Shown piece after piece: positions 33,467-41,257 of a DNA stretch of 64,000 nucleotides; the first letter of the stretch is position 1; every line of letters begins with the position of its first letter. The stretch is from Streptomyces cyaneogriseus subsp. noncyanogenus (lineage in GTDB: Bacteria > Actinomycetota > Actinomycetes > Streptomycetales > Streptomycetaceae). The notes below the pieces were generated by a model. The model was not told the DNA's origin. It ran no database searches and saw only the letters and a program-made list of their open reading frames with translations. The stretch spans positions 6,510,001 to 6,574,000 of the forward strand of contig NZ_CP010849.1 of assembly GCF_000931445.1 (NCBI RefSeq), read 5' to 3'. The position numbers were made by a program, and so were the translations under genes.

Positions 33467-34810
33467 TCAGACGTTCCGGAAGCGGTTGATGGCGTCGAGG
33501 TGCCGCGCGCGCATCTCGTGGTCGCGCACGCCCAGGCCCTCCTCGGGGGCGAGGCACAGCACGCCGACCTTGCCCTGGTGGGCGTTGCGGTGGACGTCGT
33601 GGGCCGCCTGGCCGGTCTCGTGGAGCGGGTAGACCTTGGACAGGGTGGGGTGGATCTTGCCCTTGGCGATCAGGCGGTTGGCCTCGTACGCCTCGCGGTA
33701 GTTGGCGAAGTGCGAGCCGATGATCCGCTTCAGCGACATCCACAGGTAGCGGTTGTCGTACTCGTGCATGTAGCCCGAGGTGGAGGCGCAGGTGGTGATG
33801 GTGCCGCCCTTGCGGGTGACGTAGACCGAGGCGCCGAAGGTCTCGCGGCCGGGGTGCTCGAAGACGATGTCGATGTCCTCGCCGCCGGTGAGTTCGCGGA
33901 TGCGCTTGCCGAAGCGCTTCCACTCCTTGGGGTCCTGGGTGTGCTCGTCCTTCCAGAACCGGTAGCCCTCGGCGTTGCGGTCGATGACGTGCTCGGCGCC
34001 CATCTTCCGGCATATCTCCGCCTTCTCCGGCGAGGAGACGACACAGATCGGGGTGGCGCCGCCGGCCAGGGCGAACTGGGTGGCGTAGGAGCCGAGACCC
34101 CCGGAGGCACCCCAGATCAGGACGTTGTCGCCCTGCTTCATCGCCGCGCCGTTGCGGGAGACGAGCTGCCGGTAGGCGGTGGAGTTCACCAGACCCGGAG
34201 CGGCGGCCTCCTCCCAGGTCAGATGAGCGGGCTTGGGCATGAGCTGGTTGGACTTGACCAGCGCGATCTCGGCGAGGCCGCCGAAGTTGGTCTCGAAGCC
34301 CCAGATGCGCTGCTCGGGGTCGAGCATGGTGTCGTCGTGGCCGTCGGGCGACTCCAGTTCGACGGACAGACAGTGGGCCACCACCTCGTCGCCGGGCTTC
34401 CAGGCGTTGACGCCGGGGCCGGTGCGCAGCACGACGCCCGCGAGGTCGGAGCCGATGATGTGGTACGGCAGGTCGTGCCGCTTGGTCAGCGGCGACAGCT
34501 TGCCGTAACGCTCCAGGAAACCGAAGGTCGACAGCGGCTCGAAGATCGAGGTCCACACCGAGTTGTAGTTGACCGAGGAGGCCATGACGGCCACCAGGGC
34601 CTCGCCCGGGCCGAGTTCGGGCACCGGGACCTCGTCCAGGTGGATCGACTTGCGCGGGTCCTTCTCCCGGGTCTCCAGGCCCGCGAACATCTCGACCTCG
34701 TCCTTGTGGACGGTGATCGCACGGTACGACTCGGGGAGCGGCAGGGCGGCGAAGTCGTCCGGCGTGGAGTCGGGCGACTGGATCGCGGCCAGGATGTCCT
34801 TCACGGTCAC
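33467..34810 (-). CDS. ccr: Crotonyl-CoA carboxylase/reductase
   Basis: A 447-residue medium-chain dehydrogenase-fold enzyme that reductively carboxylates crotonyl-CoA to ethylmalonyl-CoA with NADPH and CO2. It shows the long Ccr N-terminus, SSVNYNSVWTSIFEP, IIGSDLAGVVLRTG, the nucleotide motif WGASGGLGSYATQ, and FEHPGRETFGAS. Length agrees with Streptomyces Ccr (about 445-450). The GTG at 34810 has a GGAGG box at 7 nt. It is first in the operon with a predicted promoter about 230 nt upstream. Product: ethylmalonyl-CoA for polyketides and acetate assimilation. Confidence 0.96.
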   Translation of the reverse strand: MTVKDILAAIQSPDSTPDDFAALPLPESYRAITVHKDEVEMFAGLETREKDPRKSIHLDEVPVPELGPGEALVAVMASSVNYNSVWTSIFEPLSTFGFLERYGKLSPLTKRHDLPYHIIGSDLAGVVLRTGPGVNAWKPGDEVVAHCLSVELESPDGHDDTMLDPEQRIWGFETNFGGLAEIALVKSNQLMPKPAHLTWEEAAAPGLVNSTAYRQLVSRNGAAMKQGDNVLIWGASGGLGSYATQFALAGGATPICVVSSPEKAEICRKMGAEHVIDRNAEGYRFWKDEHTQDPKEWKRFGKRIRELTGGEDIDIVFEHPGRETFGASVYVTRKGGTITTCASTSGYMHEYDNRYLWMSLKRIIGSHFANYREAYEANRLIAKGKIHPTLSKVYPLHETGQAAHDVHRNAHQGKVGVLCLAPEEGLGVRDHEMRARHLDAINRFRNV

Positions 34811-35038
34811 GGTGTTGCCTCCGGCGATGAGCGCCCTGAGCAAGGGGCGCTGAGGGTTACGTCGGTGCTGCTGAGGTGGTGTGCGGGGCCGTCGGTTCGG
34901 CGGGGGTGGAGCGGTTCGGCAGCGCTTTGTGGCGCGGGAGGGTGCCTGTGACGCAGGCGTCCGGGCGCGCGGGCCGTCGGTCCGCTGGGACAGCCGGCGC
35001 GCGGTGGGTCGCCGCGCTCCGGCCGCCCGGACACCATC

Positions 35039-35081
35039 AACGTATGGCACCCCGTGTCAGGTGGCAAGGCACTGGGTGCCA
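35039..35081 (-). promoter_or_regulatory. Predicted ccr operon promoter with dyad operator
   Basis: On the minus strand, TTGCCA (35067-35062) and TACGTT (35044-35039) form a -35/-10 pair with a 17-nt spacer. An 8-bp inverted repeat TGGCACCC (35045-35052) and GGGTGCCA (35074-35081) brackets the -35, and GGCAC-N3-GTGCC (35068-35080) lies inside. The divergence of sites around the -35 suggests repressor control, plausibly by the TetR protein encoded at 35225. The transcript would have a leader of about 225 nt (34811-35035) in which I see no gene and no recognisable riboswitch. Confidence 0.55.
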
Positions 35082-35177
35082 GTAATTGCTCTCAGATGAA
35101 AACTTTACGTATCAGATGAGCGATGATCGATCGAAACGGGGGCGCAGTCGGCCGGAAATCCGCCCCTGACATGCCAA

Positions 35178-35203
35178 AACGGCCACCCGGGCGGGTGGCC
35201 GTT
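35178..35203 (-). terminator. Terminator after the TetR gene
   Basis: An 11-bp perfect stem (35178-35188, AACGGCCACCC, with 35193-35203) and a 4-nt loop, 22 nt downstream of the tetR stop on the minus strand. It insulates the TetR transcript from the ccr promoter. Confidence 0.75.
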
Positions 35204-35224
35204 CTCACAGCGGGGCAGGGGTGC

Positions 35225-36034
35225 TCAGCGCTCCTTGAGGGCCTGCTCGATCGTGCGCATGACCTCGTCGAGCGGGGCGTCGGTACGGGCCACGGTCACC
35301 AGTACCTCGCCCTGGGCGGAGGCGGTCGCGGCGGCCGGCCGCGGGGCCGTGGTGCGGCCCGCCATGATCCCCGTGCCGAACGTCTTGCGGACGATCGCGA
35401 AGGCGTGGTCGAGCTGCGTCTCCACATCGCCCTGTCCGCCCGCCCGCAGCCAGCGCCGCAGCACGTGGTTGTGGGCGGTGACCACGGCGGAGGCAGCCAC
35501 CTCGGCCAGCAGCGGGTCGTCGTTGGCGTCGTCGGCGTGGGCGTGCTCGTCGAAGTGCCCGAGCAGATAGCGGGTGAAGAGGCGTTCGTAGCGGGCCACC
35601 GACGCGATCTCCGCCTCGCGCAGCGCGGGCACCTCCCGCGTGAGCTTGTAGCGGGCGACCGAGATCTCCGGCTGGGCCGCGTACATCTTCATGACTTCCT
35701 TGATGCCGCGGCACACCGTGTCGAGCGGATGCTCGTGCGCGGGCGCCGCGTTGAGCACGGCCTCGGCGCGCACCAGGGTGTCGTCGTGGTCCGGGAAGAT
35801 CGCCTCTTCCTTGGAGCGGAAGTGGCGGAAGAAGGTGCGGCGGGCGACCCCGGCCGCGGCCGCGATCTCGTCGACGGTGGTCGCCTCGTACCCCTTGGTC
35901 GCGAACAGCTCCATCGCCGCCGCCGCCAGTTCTCGGCGCATTTTCAGCCGCTGGGCGGCGGCACGGCCGCCCGCGGTGCTCTCCGGCGCGTCGGGCGTGG
36001 CGGGTGTACGTGAGGACTTGGCGGGCTGGGACAT
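35225..36034 (-). CDS. TetR-family transcriptional regulator
   Basis: A 269-residue regulator. Residues about 28-78 form the TetR DNA-binding domain (AAMELFATKGYEATTVDEIAAAAGVARRTFFRHFRSKEE, read over its length). The rest is an alpha-helical ligand domain with a histidine/acidic loop (FDEHAHADDANDD). It lies directly upstream of the ccr operon in the same orientation and downstream of the 3-hydroxyacyl-CoA dehydrogenase, so an acyl-CoA ligand is a reasonable guess. The ATG at 36034 has a TACGTT -10-like element 6-10 nt before it and no ribosome site, which points to a leaderless message. Confidence 0.88.
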   Translation of the reverse strand: MSQPAKSSRTPATPDAPESTAGGRAAAQRLKMRRELAAAAMELFATKGYEATTVDEIAAAAGVARRTFFRHFRSKEEAIFPDHDDTLVRAEAVLNAAPAHEHPLDTVCRGIKEVMKMYAAQPEISVARYKLTREVPALREAEIASVARYERLFTRYLLGHFDEHAHADDANDDPLLAEVAASAVVTAHNHVLRRWLRAGGQGDVETQLDHAFAIVRKTFGTGIMAGRTTAPRPAAATASAQGEVLVTVARTDAPLDEVMRTIEQALKER

Positions 36035-36191
36035 GCCCCGAACGTACTGCATGTGCGCAGCTCGGTGCGCATGACCGGGCTCCGCCCGGACGCCGGGGGG
36101 CGAAGCGGTGCGCCGGGCGGGTGCGGGCCACCCGCCCGGCTCCAGCAGTCCGCCCCAGTCGTCGCCGGGCCGGATCCGGTCGCCGGAACGC

Positions 36192-37997
36192 TCAGCGCTT
36201 GGCATATTCGCGGAAGCCCCGGCCGGTCTTGCGGCCGAGGCAGCCCGCGGCCACCAGATGCTCCAGCAGCGGTGCCGGGGCGAGCCCGGGGTCGCGGAAC
36301 TCGCGGTGCAGGACCTTCTCGATGGCGAGCGACACGTCCAGCCCCACCACGTCCAGCAGCTCGAAGGGACCCATCGGGTAGCCGCCGCCCAGCTTCATCG
36401 CCGCGTCGATGTCGTCGAGCGAGGCGTAGTGCTCCTGGACCATCTTGACCGCGTTGTTCAGGTACGGGAACAGCAGCGCGTTCACGATGAACCCGGCCCG
36501 GTCGCCGCAGTCCACGGGATGCTTTCTGATCTTGGCGCAGACCTCGCGGACGGTGGCGTGCGTGTCGTCCGCCGTCAGCACCGTGCGCACCACCTCCACC
36601 AGCTTCATCGCCGGGGCGGGGTTGAAGAAGTGCATGCCGATCACGTCCTGCGGGCGGGTGGTGGCGCGGGCGCAGGCGACGACGGGGAGGGAGGAGGTGG
36701 TGGTGGCCAGGACGGCGCCCGGCCGGCAGACCTTGTCCAGCGTGGCGAAGAGCTGCCGCTTGACCTCCAGGTCCTCCGCGACGGCCTCCACCGCCAGGTC
36801 CACGTCGGCGAAGTCGTCGTAGGTGCCGGTGGGCCGGATCCGCTCCAGGGTCTGCGCGGCGGACTCGGCGGTGAGCCGGCCCCGGTCCACCGAGCGGGCC
36901 AGGGAGGCGCCGATACGCGCCTTGGCGGCCTCGGCCTTCTCCGCGCTGCGCGCGGCGAGGACCACCTCGTACCCGGACTTGGCGAAGACCTCCGCGATAC
37001 CCGAGGCCATGGTGCCGGAACCGGCCACCCCCACCGAGCGGACGGGGCGGCCGGGGACCTGCGGACCGCCCGCCCGGGGCGTCAGCGCGTCCGGCACCAC
37101 GGCCGGGCTGCCCGGCGCCTCGTAGGTGTAGAAACCGCGCCCCGCCTTGCGGCCCGTCAGCCCCGCCTCGCTGAGCTGCCTCAGGACCGGGGCGGGAGCG
37201 TGCAGCCGGTCGTGCGAGGCGGCGTACATGGCCTCCAGGACCGTGCGCGCGGTGTCGATCCCGATCAGGTCGAGCAGCGCGAGCGGCCCCATCGGCAGCC
37301 CGCAGCCCAGCCGCATCGCGGCGTCGATGTCCTCGCGCGAGGCGTACTTCGCCTCGTACATCGCCGCGGCCTGGTTGAGGTAGCCGAACAGCAGCCCGTC
37401 GGCGACGAAACCGGGCCGGTCGCCGACCGCGACGGGCTCCTTGCCGAGGTCCAGGGCGAGGTTGGTGACCGCCGTGACCGCCGCGGGCGCCGTGAGCACG
37501 GACGAGACGATCTCCACCAGCCGCATGGCCGGGGCGGGGTTGAAGAAGTGCATGCCCAGCACCCGCTCCGGGCGGGCCGAGTCGGCGGCCAGACGCGTCA
37601 CGGACAGGGCGTTGGTACCGGTCGCCAGGATGGTGTCCGGCCGCACGATGCCGTCCAGCTCCCGGATGATCTGCTGCTTGATCTCGTACGACTCCGGCGC
37701 CACCTCGATCACCAGATCGGCGTCGGCCGCCGCCCGCAGGTCGGTCGAGACGCGCACCCGGGCGAGGGCGTCCGCCCGCTCCCGCTCGGTCAGCCGCCCC
37801 CGGGCGACGGCGCGGGCGGTGGCGGCCTCCAGCGCGGCGACGGCGCGGGCGGTCTGCGCCTCGCCGACGTCGATGCCGACGACGTCGCGGCCGGCCCGGG
37901 CCAGGACCTCGGCGATGCCGGTGCCCATGGTGCCGAGGCCGACGACGGCGACGGTCCGCAGCGGGGACAGGGGGGTGTCGGACAGGGGAGTGGCCAT
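36192..37997 (-). CDS. Tandem-domain 3-hydroxyacyl-CoA (3-hydroxybutyryl-CoA) dehydrogenase
   Basis: A 601-residue protein made of two complete 3-hydroxyacyl-CoA dehydrogenase units, each about 290 residues. Unit 1 starts with VAVVGLGTMGTGIAEV and unit 2 (from about residue 325) with VGVAGSGTMASGIAEV. Each has GMHFFNPAPAM with the catalytic His, a D-R-x-GF strand, and GRKxGRGF. Bacterial HbdA proteins usually have one unit. It would interconvert acetoacetyl-CoA and 3-hydroxybutyryl-CoA, feeding crotonyl-CoA to Ccr. Start ATG at 37997 follows TGGAGTCC. It lies 157 nt upstream of tetR on the same strand. Confidence 0.9.
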   Translation of the reverse strand: MATPLSDTPLSPLRTVAVVGLGTMGTGIAEVLARAGRDVVGIDVGEAQTARAVAALEAATARAVARGRLTERERADALARVRVSTDLRAAADADLVIEVAPESYEIKQQIIRELDGIVRPDTILATGTNALSVTRLAADSARPERVLGMHFFNPAPAMRLVEIVSSVLTAPAAVTAVTNLALDLGKEPVAVGDRPGFVADGLLFGYLNQAAAMYEAKYASREDIDAAMRLGCGLPMGPLALLDLIGIDTARTVLEAMYAASHDRLHAPAPVLRQLSEAGLTGRKAGRGFYTYEAPGSPAVVPDALTPRAGGPQVPGRPVRSVGVAGSGTMASGIAEVFAKSGYEVVLAARSAEKAEAAKARIGASLARSVDRGRLTAESAAQTLERIRPTGTYDDFADVDLAVEAVAEDLEVKRQLFATLDKVCRPGAVLATTTSSLPVVACARATTRPQDVIGMHFFNPAPAMKLVEVVRTVLTADDTHATVREVCAKIRKHPVDCGDRAGFIVNALLFPYLNNAVKMVQEHYASLDDIDAAMKLGGGYPMGPFELLDVVGLDVSLAIEKVLHREFRDPGLAPAPLLEHLVAAGCLGRKTGRGFREYAKR

Positions 37998-38188
37998 CGC
38001 GGACTCCAGGAATGAGGGTGACGACGGGAGACGCCGCCGGGGGCGCCGACGGGCGCACCGGTGCGTCAGGGATGAGGAGTGCGGTGTCGCCGGGCGGTGA
38101 GCGCACACGCCCGGTGCCGCCGGGCCGGGCGTGCACACGCCCGCGCGGCGGCCGGACCGGCCGGCCCTGTCCCGAGGCCGGACCGTAC

Positions 38189-38205
38189 TGCGGTACGAGA
38201 GGTAC
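38189..38205. promoter_or_regulatory. CGGTAC-N5-GTACCG palindrome in a 422-nt divergent intergenic region
   Basis: A perfect 6-bp dyad with a 5-bp centre, about 190 nt upstream of the 3-hydroxyacyl-CoA dehydrogenase gene and 215 nt upstream of the HEAT-repeat gene. The same region has a 7-bp inverted repeat (CGCTCGT at 38311-38317, ACGAGCG at 38338-38344) and two GGTAAC copies (38304 and 38334). It reads as an operator for a dimeric repressor; the regulator is unknown. No gene is visible between 37998 and 38419. Confidence 0.35.
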
Positions 38206-38419
38206 CGAACCGACGCCCCTCCCCACGACCTCGACGGCGTGGGGTGATGGCTTTCCCGCGCGGCGGCCGCGTCACCAGACCGCCGCGAGGAGGGTCGCGA
38301 GTGGTAACTCGCTCGTCTGAGCTTAACTGCCCGGTAACGAGCGCGCCAGCCCTTGTCGTTGGCGGGTGCGTCGGCCGGGCCCGTCCCCAACGGGCCGCGT
38401 CCGCCCTAACCTCGGTGTC

Positions 38420-38995
38420 ATGGACGAAGAGTTGCGATCGGTCACGGAGCGTCTACGGGCCGAGTCCGGGGGGCCGGAGGCGTACGAGCGCCTCGTGGCG
38501 ACCGGGGACCAGGACGAGCTGGCGGCAATCCTCACCGAGCCCGGACAGCCCCTGTGGGCCCGGGAGCTGGCCGCGTTCCGGCTGGGGCTGGCGGGGGACC
38601 GGCGGGCCTTCGAGTCCCTGGTGCTGCTGCTCAACCACCGTGATCCGCCGCGCTGCGCCTCCGCCGCGTACGCCCTGGCCCGCCTCGGCGACCCGCGTAC
38701 CGCCCGGGCCGCCGCCGCGCTCGCCACCAACGAACTGCGCGTCGCCTACGCCCTGCACCCCGTCCGGCTCCTGGTCGAGCTGCGCGCCCCGGAGTCCGTG
38801 CCCGCGCTGATCACCACCCTGCGGCGGCGGCTGCGCCCGCACGACCCCTACCGCCGGGTCGCGCTCGCGTGCGTGGAGGGCCTCGGCGCGCTGGGCGACG
38901 CCCGCGCCGCCCCCGTGCTCAACGAGGCCCTCGCCCACCCGGTCCTGGCCGAGGCGGCGGTGCGGGCGCTGGCACGGATCCCGAAACGGCGGTGA
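38420..38995 (+). CDS. HEAT-repeat protein
   Basis: A 191-residue all-helical protein with repeats of about 30 residues, for example PPRCASAAYALARLGDPRTARAAAALA, the LRAPESVPALITTLRRRL region and DARAAPVLNEALAHPVLAEAAVRAL. These have the Ala/Leu pattern of HEAT/PBS-lyase repeats, which form a solenoid for protein binding. No enzymatic residues are visible. The ATG at 38420 follows TAACCT by 7 nt, typical of leaderless Streptomyces genes. Function unknown. Confidence 0.75.
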   Translation: MDEELRSVTERLRAESGGPEAYERLVATGDQDELAAILTEPGQPLWARELAAFRLGLAGDRRAFESLVLLLNHRDPPRCASAAYALARLGDPRTARAAAALATNELRVAYALHPVRLLVELRAPESVPALITTLRRRLRPHDPYRRVALACVEGLGALGDARAAPVLNEALAHPVLAEAAVRALARIPKRR

Positions 38996-39046
38996 GGCGG
39001 CCGGGGCCGGGCCGGGAGGCCGGGCGGGTCCAGCCCGCCCGTGCGG

Positions 39047-39445
39047 TCACGGGGCCACCACCGCGAGCGCCTCGATCTCCATCAGGAACTCCGGCCGCAC
39101 CAGGCCCGCGACCCGCACCGCCGAGGCGGCCGGCAGCCGGTCGTCGGGTATGTGCTCGGCGCGGGCCGCGCGGATGGCCGGCAGGTACGCCGTGTCCGTG
39201 ACGAAGAACGTCAGCTTCACGACGTCGTCGAAGGTGGCCCCGGCCGCCGCCAGGCAGCGGCGCAGGTTCTCGAAGACCTGGCGGGCCTGGGCCGCCGGAT
39301 CGCCCTCGCCCACGATCCGGCCCTCCTCGTCCAGGGGGAGCTGGCCCGAGACGGCCACGAACCGCCCGGTGCCGTGGACGACGTGGGTGTAGTGGGCGGC
39401 GGGGGCGACGCCGTCGGGGGCGGGAATCCTGGTCAGCGCGTTCAC
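39047..39445 (-). CDS. RidA (YjgF/YER057c) family protein
   Basis: A 132-residue Rid-family protein with VAVSGQLPLDEEGRIVG, ARQVFENLRRCLAAAGATFDDVVKLTFFVTD and PEFLMEIEALAVV, the three classical blocks. The family hydrolyses reactive enamine/imine intermediates or has related roles as a trimer with inter-subunit sites. The conserved Arg of true RidA (in the R-x-A block before P-E-F/L) appears as ASAVRVAGLVRPEFLMEIEA, with Arg in place. The GTG at 39445 is taken as start with a CACCAT element 6 nt before it; an ATG at 39463 is possible. It is convergent with the HEAT gene. Confidence 0.85.
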   Translation of the reverse strand: MNALTRIPAPDGVAPAAHYTHVVHGTGRFVAVSGQLPLDEEGRIVGEGDPAAQARQVFENLRRCLAAAGATFDDVVKLTFFVTDTAYLPAIRAARAEHIPDDRLPAASAVRVAGLVRPEFLMEIEALAVVAP

Positions 39446-39496
39446 GCCTCCATGGTGGACCATGCCACCGACAGCGCCGCCCGACGGGCCGTCAGG

Positions 39497-41077
39497 TCAC
39501 CGGCGGCCCGGGCCCGGCAGCCGGTGCAGGGCCGGGCCGCGCGACGCCGCCGACGCCGCCTCCGGCTCCAGCGGCACCGGCTCCGGCAGCGCCGGGCAGA
39601 CCGCGTCCGCCCCGCCCCCACCGCGCGGCACCGTGCCGTCGGCCAGATAGGCCGCCAGATGCCTGTCCAGGCAGGCGTTGCCGCTCAGCGTGACGCCGTG
39701 GTTGCCGCCGCCCTCCTCGACCACCAGGCGCGAGCCCGCCAGCAGCCGGTGCACCCTGACGGCGCCCTGGTACGGGGTGGCGGCGTCGTGGGTCGCCTGG
39801 AAGAGCAGGACCGGTGGCAGCTCGTCGTTGGCGATGTCCACCGGCTGTCGCGCCGGCACCGGCCAGAACGCGCACGGCGCGTTGTACCAGGCGTTGTTCC
39901 AGGTCAGGAACGGAGCTTTCCGGTACAACGCCCAGTTGTCCTCACGCCAGCGGCGCCAGTCGCGGGGCCAGGCCGCGTCCCGGCACTGCACCGCGGCGTA
40001 GACGCTGTAGCTGTTGGCGCCCGCGGCGTCCACGGCGCCGAACTCCTCGTACGCCTCGACCAGCGGCCCGGTGTCCCCCTCCCGCGCGTACGCCGCGAAC
40101 GCCGCGGCCAGGGTGGGCCAGTAGCCGTTGTGGTAGCCGCCGGGCACGAAGGTGTCCTCCAGTTCCGCGGCGCCCACCTTCCCGGCCGCCGGATTCCTGG
40201 CCAGCGCCGCCCGCATCACGTACCACCGGGCCTCCACGCGCTCCGGATCGGTGCCGAGCCGGTAGGCGGCGTGGTGCCGGGCGACCCAGGCCAGGAAGGC
40301 GCGGTGGCGGTCGTCGAAGGCCAGGTCCTGCCGGAGGTTGGCCTCGTACCAGACCCCCGCCGGGTCGGCGACCGAGTCCAGGGCCATGCGCCGGACCCGG
40401 TGCGGGAACAGCTTCGCGTAGACGGCGCCGAGGTACGTCCCGTACGAGTAGCCGAAGTAGCTGATCCGCGCAGCGCCCAGCGCCGCCCGGATCGCCTCCA
40501 TGTCCCGCGCCGCGGCGACCGTGTCCAGGTGCGGCAGCACACGCGCGTACTTCGCGCCGCACGCCTCGGCGAAGGACTTGGCGCGCGCCAGATTGGCCCG
40601 CTCGGTCGCGGGTGTGCGCGGCAGGGAGCCGGGGCGCACCGGGGCGAAGTGGCCCGGCCGGCAGTCCAGGGCGGGCCGACTCGCGCCGACGCCGCGCGGG
40701 TCGAAGCCGATCACGTCGTACCGGGCGGCCACCTCGGCCGGCAGCGAGGAGGCGACGACCCCGGCGAGCGCCCGCCCGCTGCCGCCGGGGCCGCCGGGAT
40801 TGACCAGCAGCGGGCCCTGCGAGACGGGCGCGGTGTGCGGGACGCGGGTGAGCGCCAGCGTGATCCGCTCCCCGCGCGGGCGGGCGTGGTCCAGCGGCAC
40901 CGCGAGGGTCGCGCACTGGAGCGCCGGGTGCCTGGCCGTCCCGCACTTCCTCCAGTCGATCCCCGCGGCGGCCGGGGCGTCCGCGCGCGGGGGCGCGCTC
41001 GTACCGGCGGGGGCGGCGGCGACCGTCGCGGCCACCACGGCCGCGGCACCGCACAGCGCGGCTGCGCGTCGTCTCAT
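39497..41077 (-). CDS. Secreted alpha/beta-hydrolase, tripeptidyl aminopeptidase (Tap/SlpD) family
   Basis: A 526-residue secreted S33-type peptidase. Residues 1-30 are a Sec signal peptide (MRRRAAALCG then Ala/Val-rich). LLVNPGGPGGSG provides the oxyanion loop, FDPRGVGAS is next, and the nucleophile elbow is GYSYGTYLG. The C-terminal TAP domain carries the Asp (ATHDAATPY) and His (GGNHGVT). It probably removes tripeptides from exported proteins. A GGGAGG box precedes the ATG at 41077. It is on the same strand as the RidA gene, 52 nt upstream of it. Confidence 0.9.
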   Translation of the reverse strand: MRRRAAALCGAAAVVAATVAAAPAGTSAPPRADAPAAAGIDWRKCGTARHPALQCATLAVPLDHARPRGERITLALTRVPHTAPVSQGPLLVNPGGPGGSGRALAGVVASSLPAEVAARYDVIGFDPRGVGASRPALDCRPGHFAPVRPGSLPRTPATERANLARAKSFAEACGAKYARVLPHLDTVAAARDMEAIRAALGAARISYFGYSYGTYLGAVYAKLFPHRVRRMALDSVADPAGVWYEANLRQDLAFDDRHRAFLAWVARHHAAYRLGTDPERVEARWYVMRAALARNPAAGKVGAAELEDTFVPGGYHNGYWPTLAAAFAAYAREGDTGPLVEAYEEFGAVDAAGANSYSVYAAVQCRDAAWPRDWRRWREDNWALYRKAPFLTWNNAWYNAPCAFWPVPARQPVDIANDELPPVLLFQATHDAATPYQGAVRVHRLLAGSRLVVEEGGGNHGVTLSGNACLDRHLAAYLADGTVPRGGGGADAVCPALPEPVPLEPEAASAASRGPALHRLPGPGRR

Positions 41078-41257
41078 CGGGTCCTCCCGGGACGGAGGGG
41101 CGGCGGGCCGCGAGAGCCGCGGTCCTCGCCGCATCGTCCCGGCAAGCCCCCGTGCGCAAACGCGACCCGTCCCGCAGGGACCCGATCGGCCCGCCGGATG
41201 CCCCCGAACGCCGCGGGGCGCATCCCGGGGACCCCGGGGACACGGTCCCGGGGGCGC

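Noticed and set aside
31428..34556. A 1042-codon open frame suggesting a Ccr-Ecm fusion
   Set aside because: Upstream of ATG 33455 it is an out-of-frame shadow of ccr; both genes have their own starts and complete domains.
34811..35038. Possible cobalamin riboswitch in the leader of the ccr-ecm operon
   Set aside because: I could not find a B12-box-like sequence or the expected conserved stem order; only ordinary GC-rich sequence is seen.
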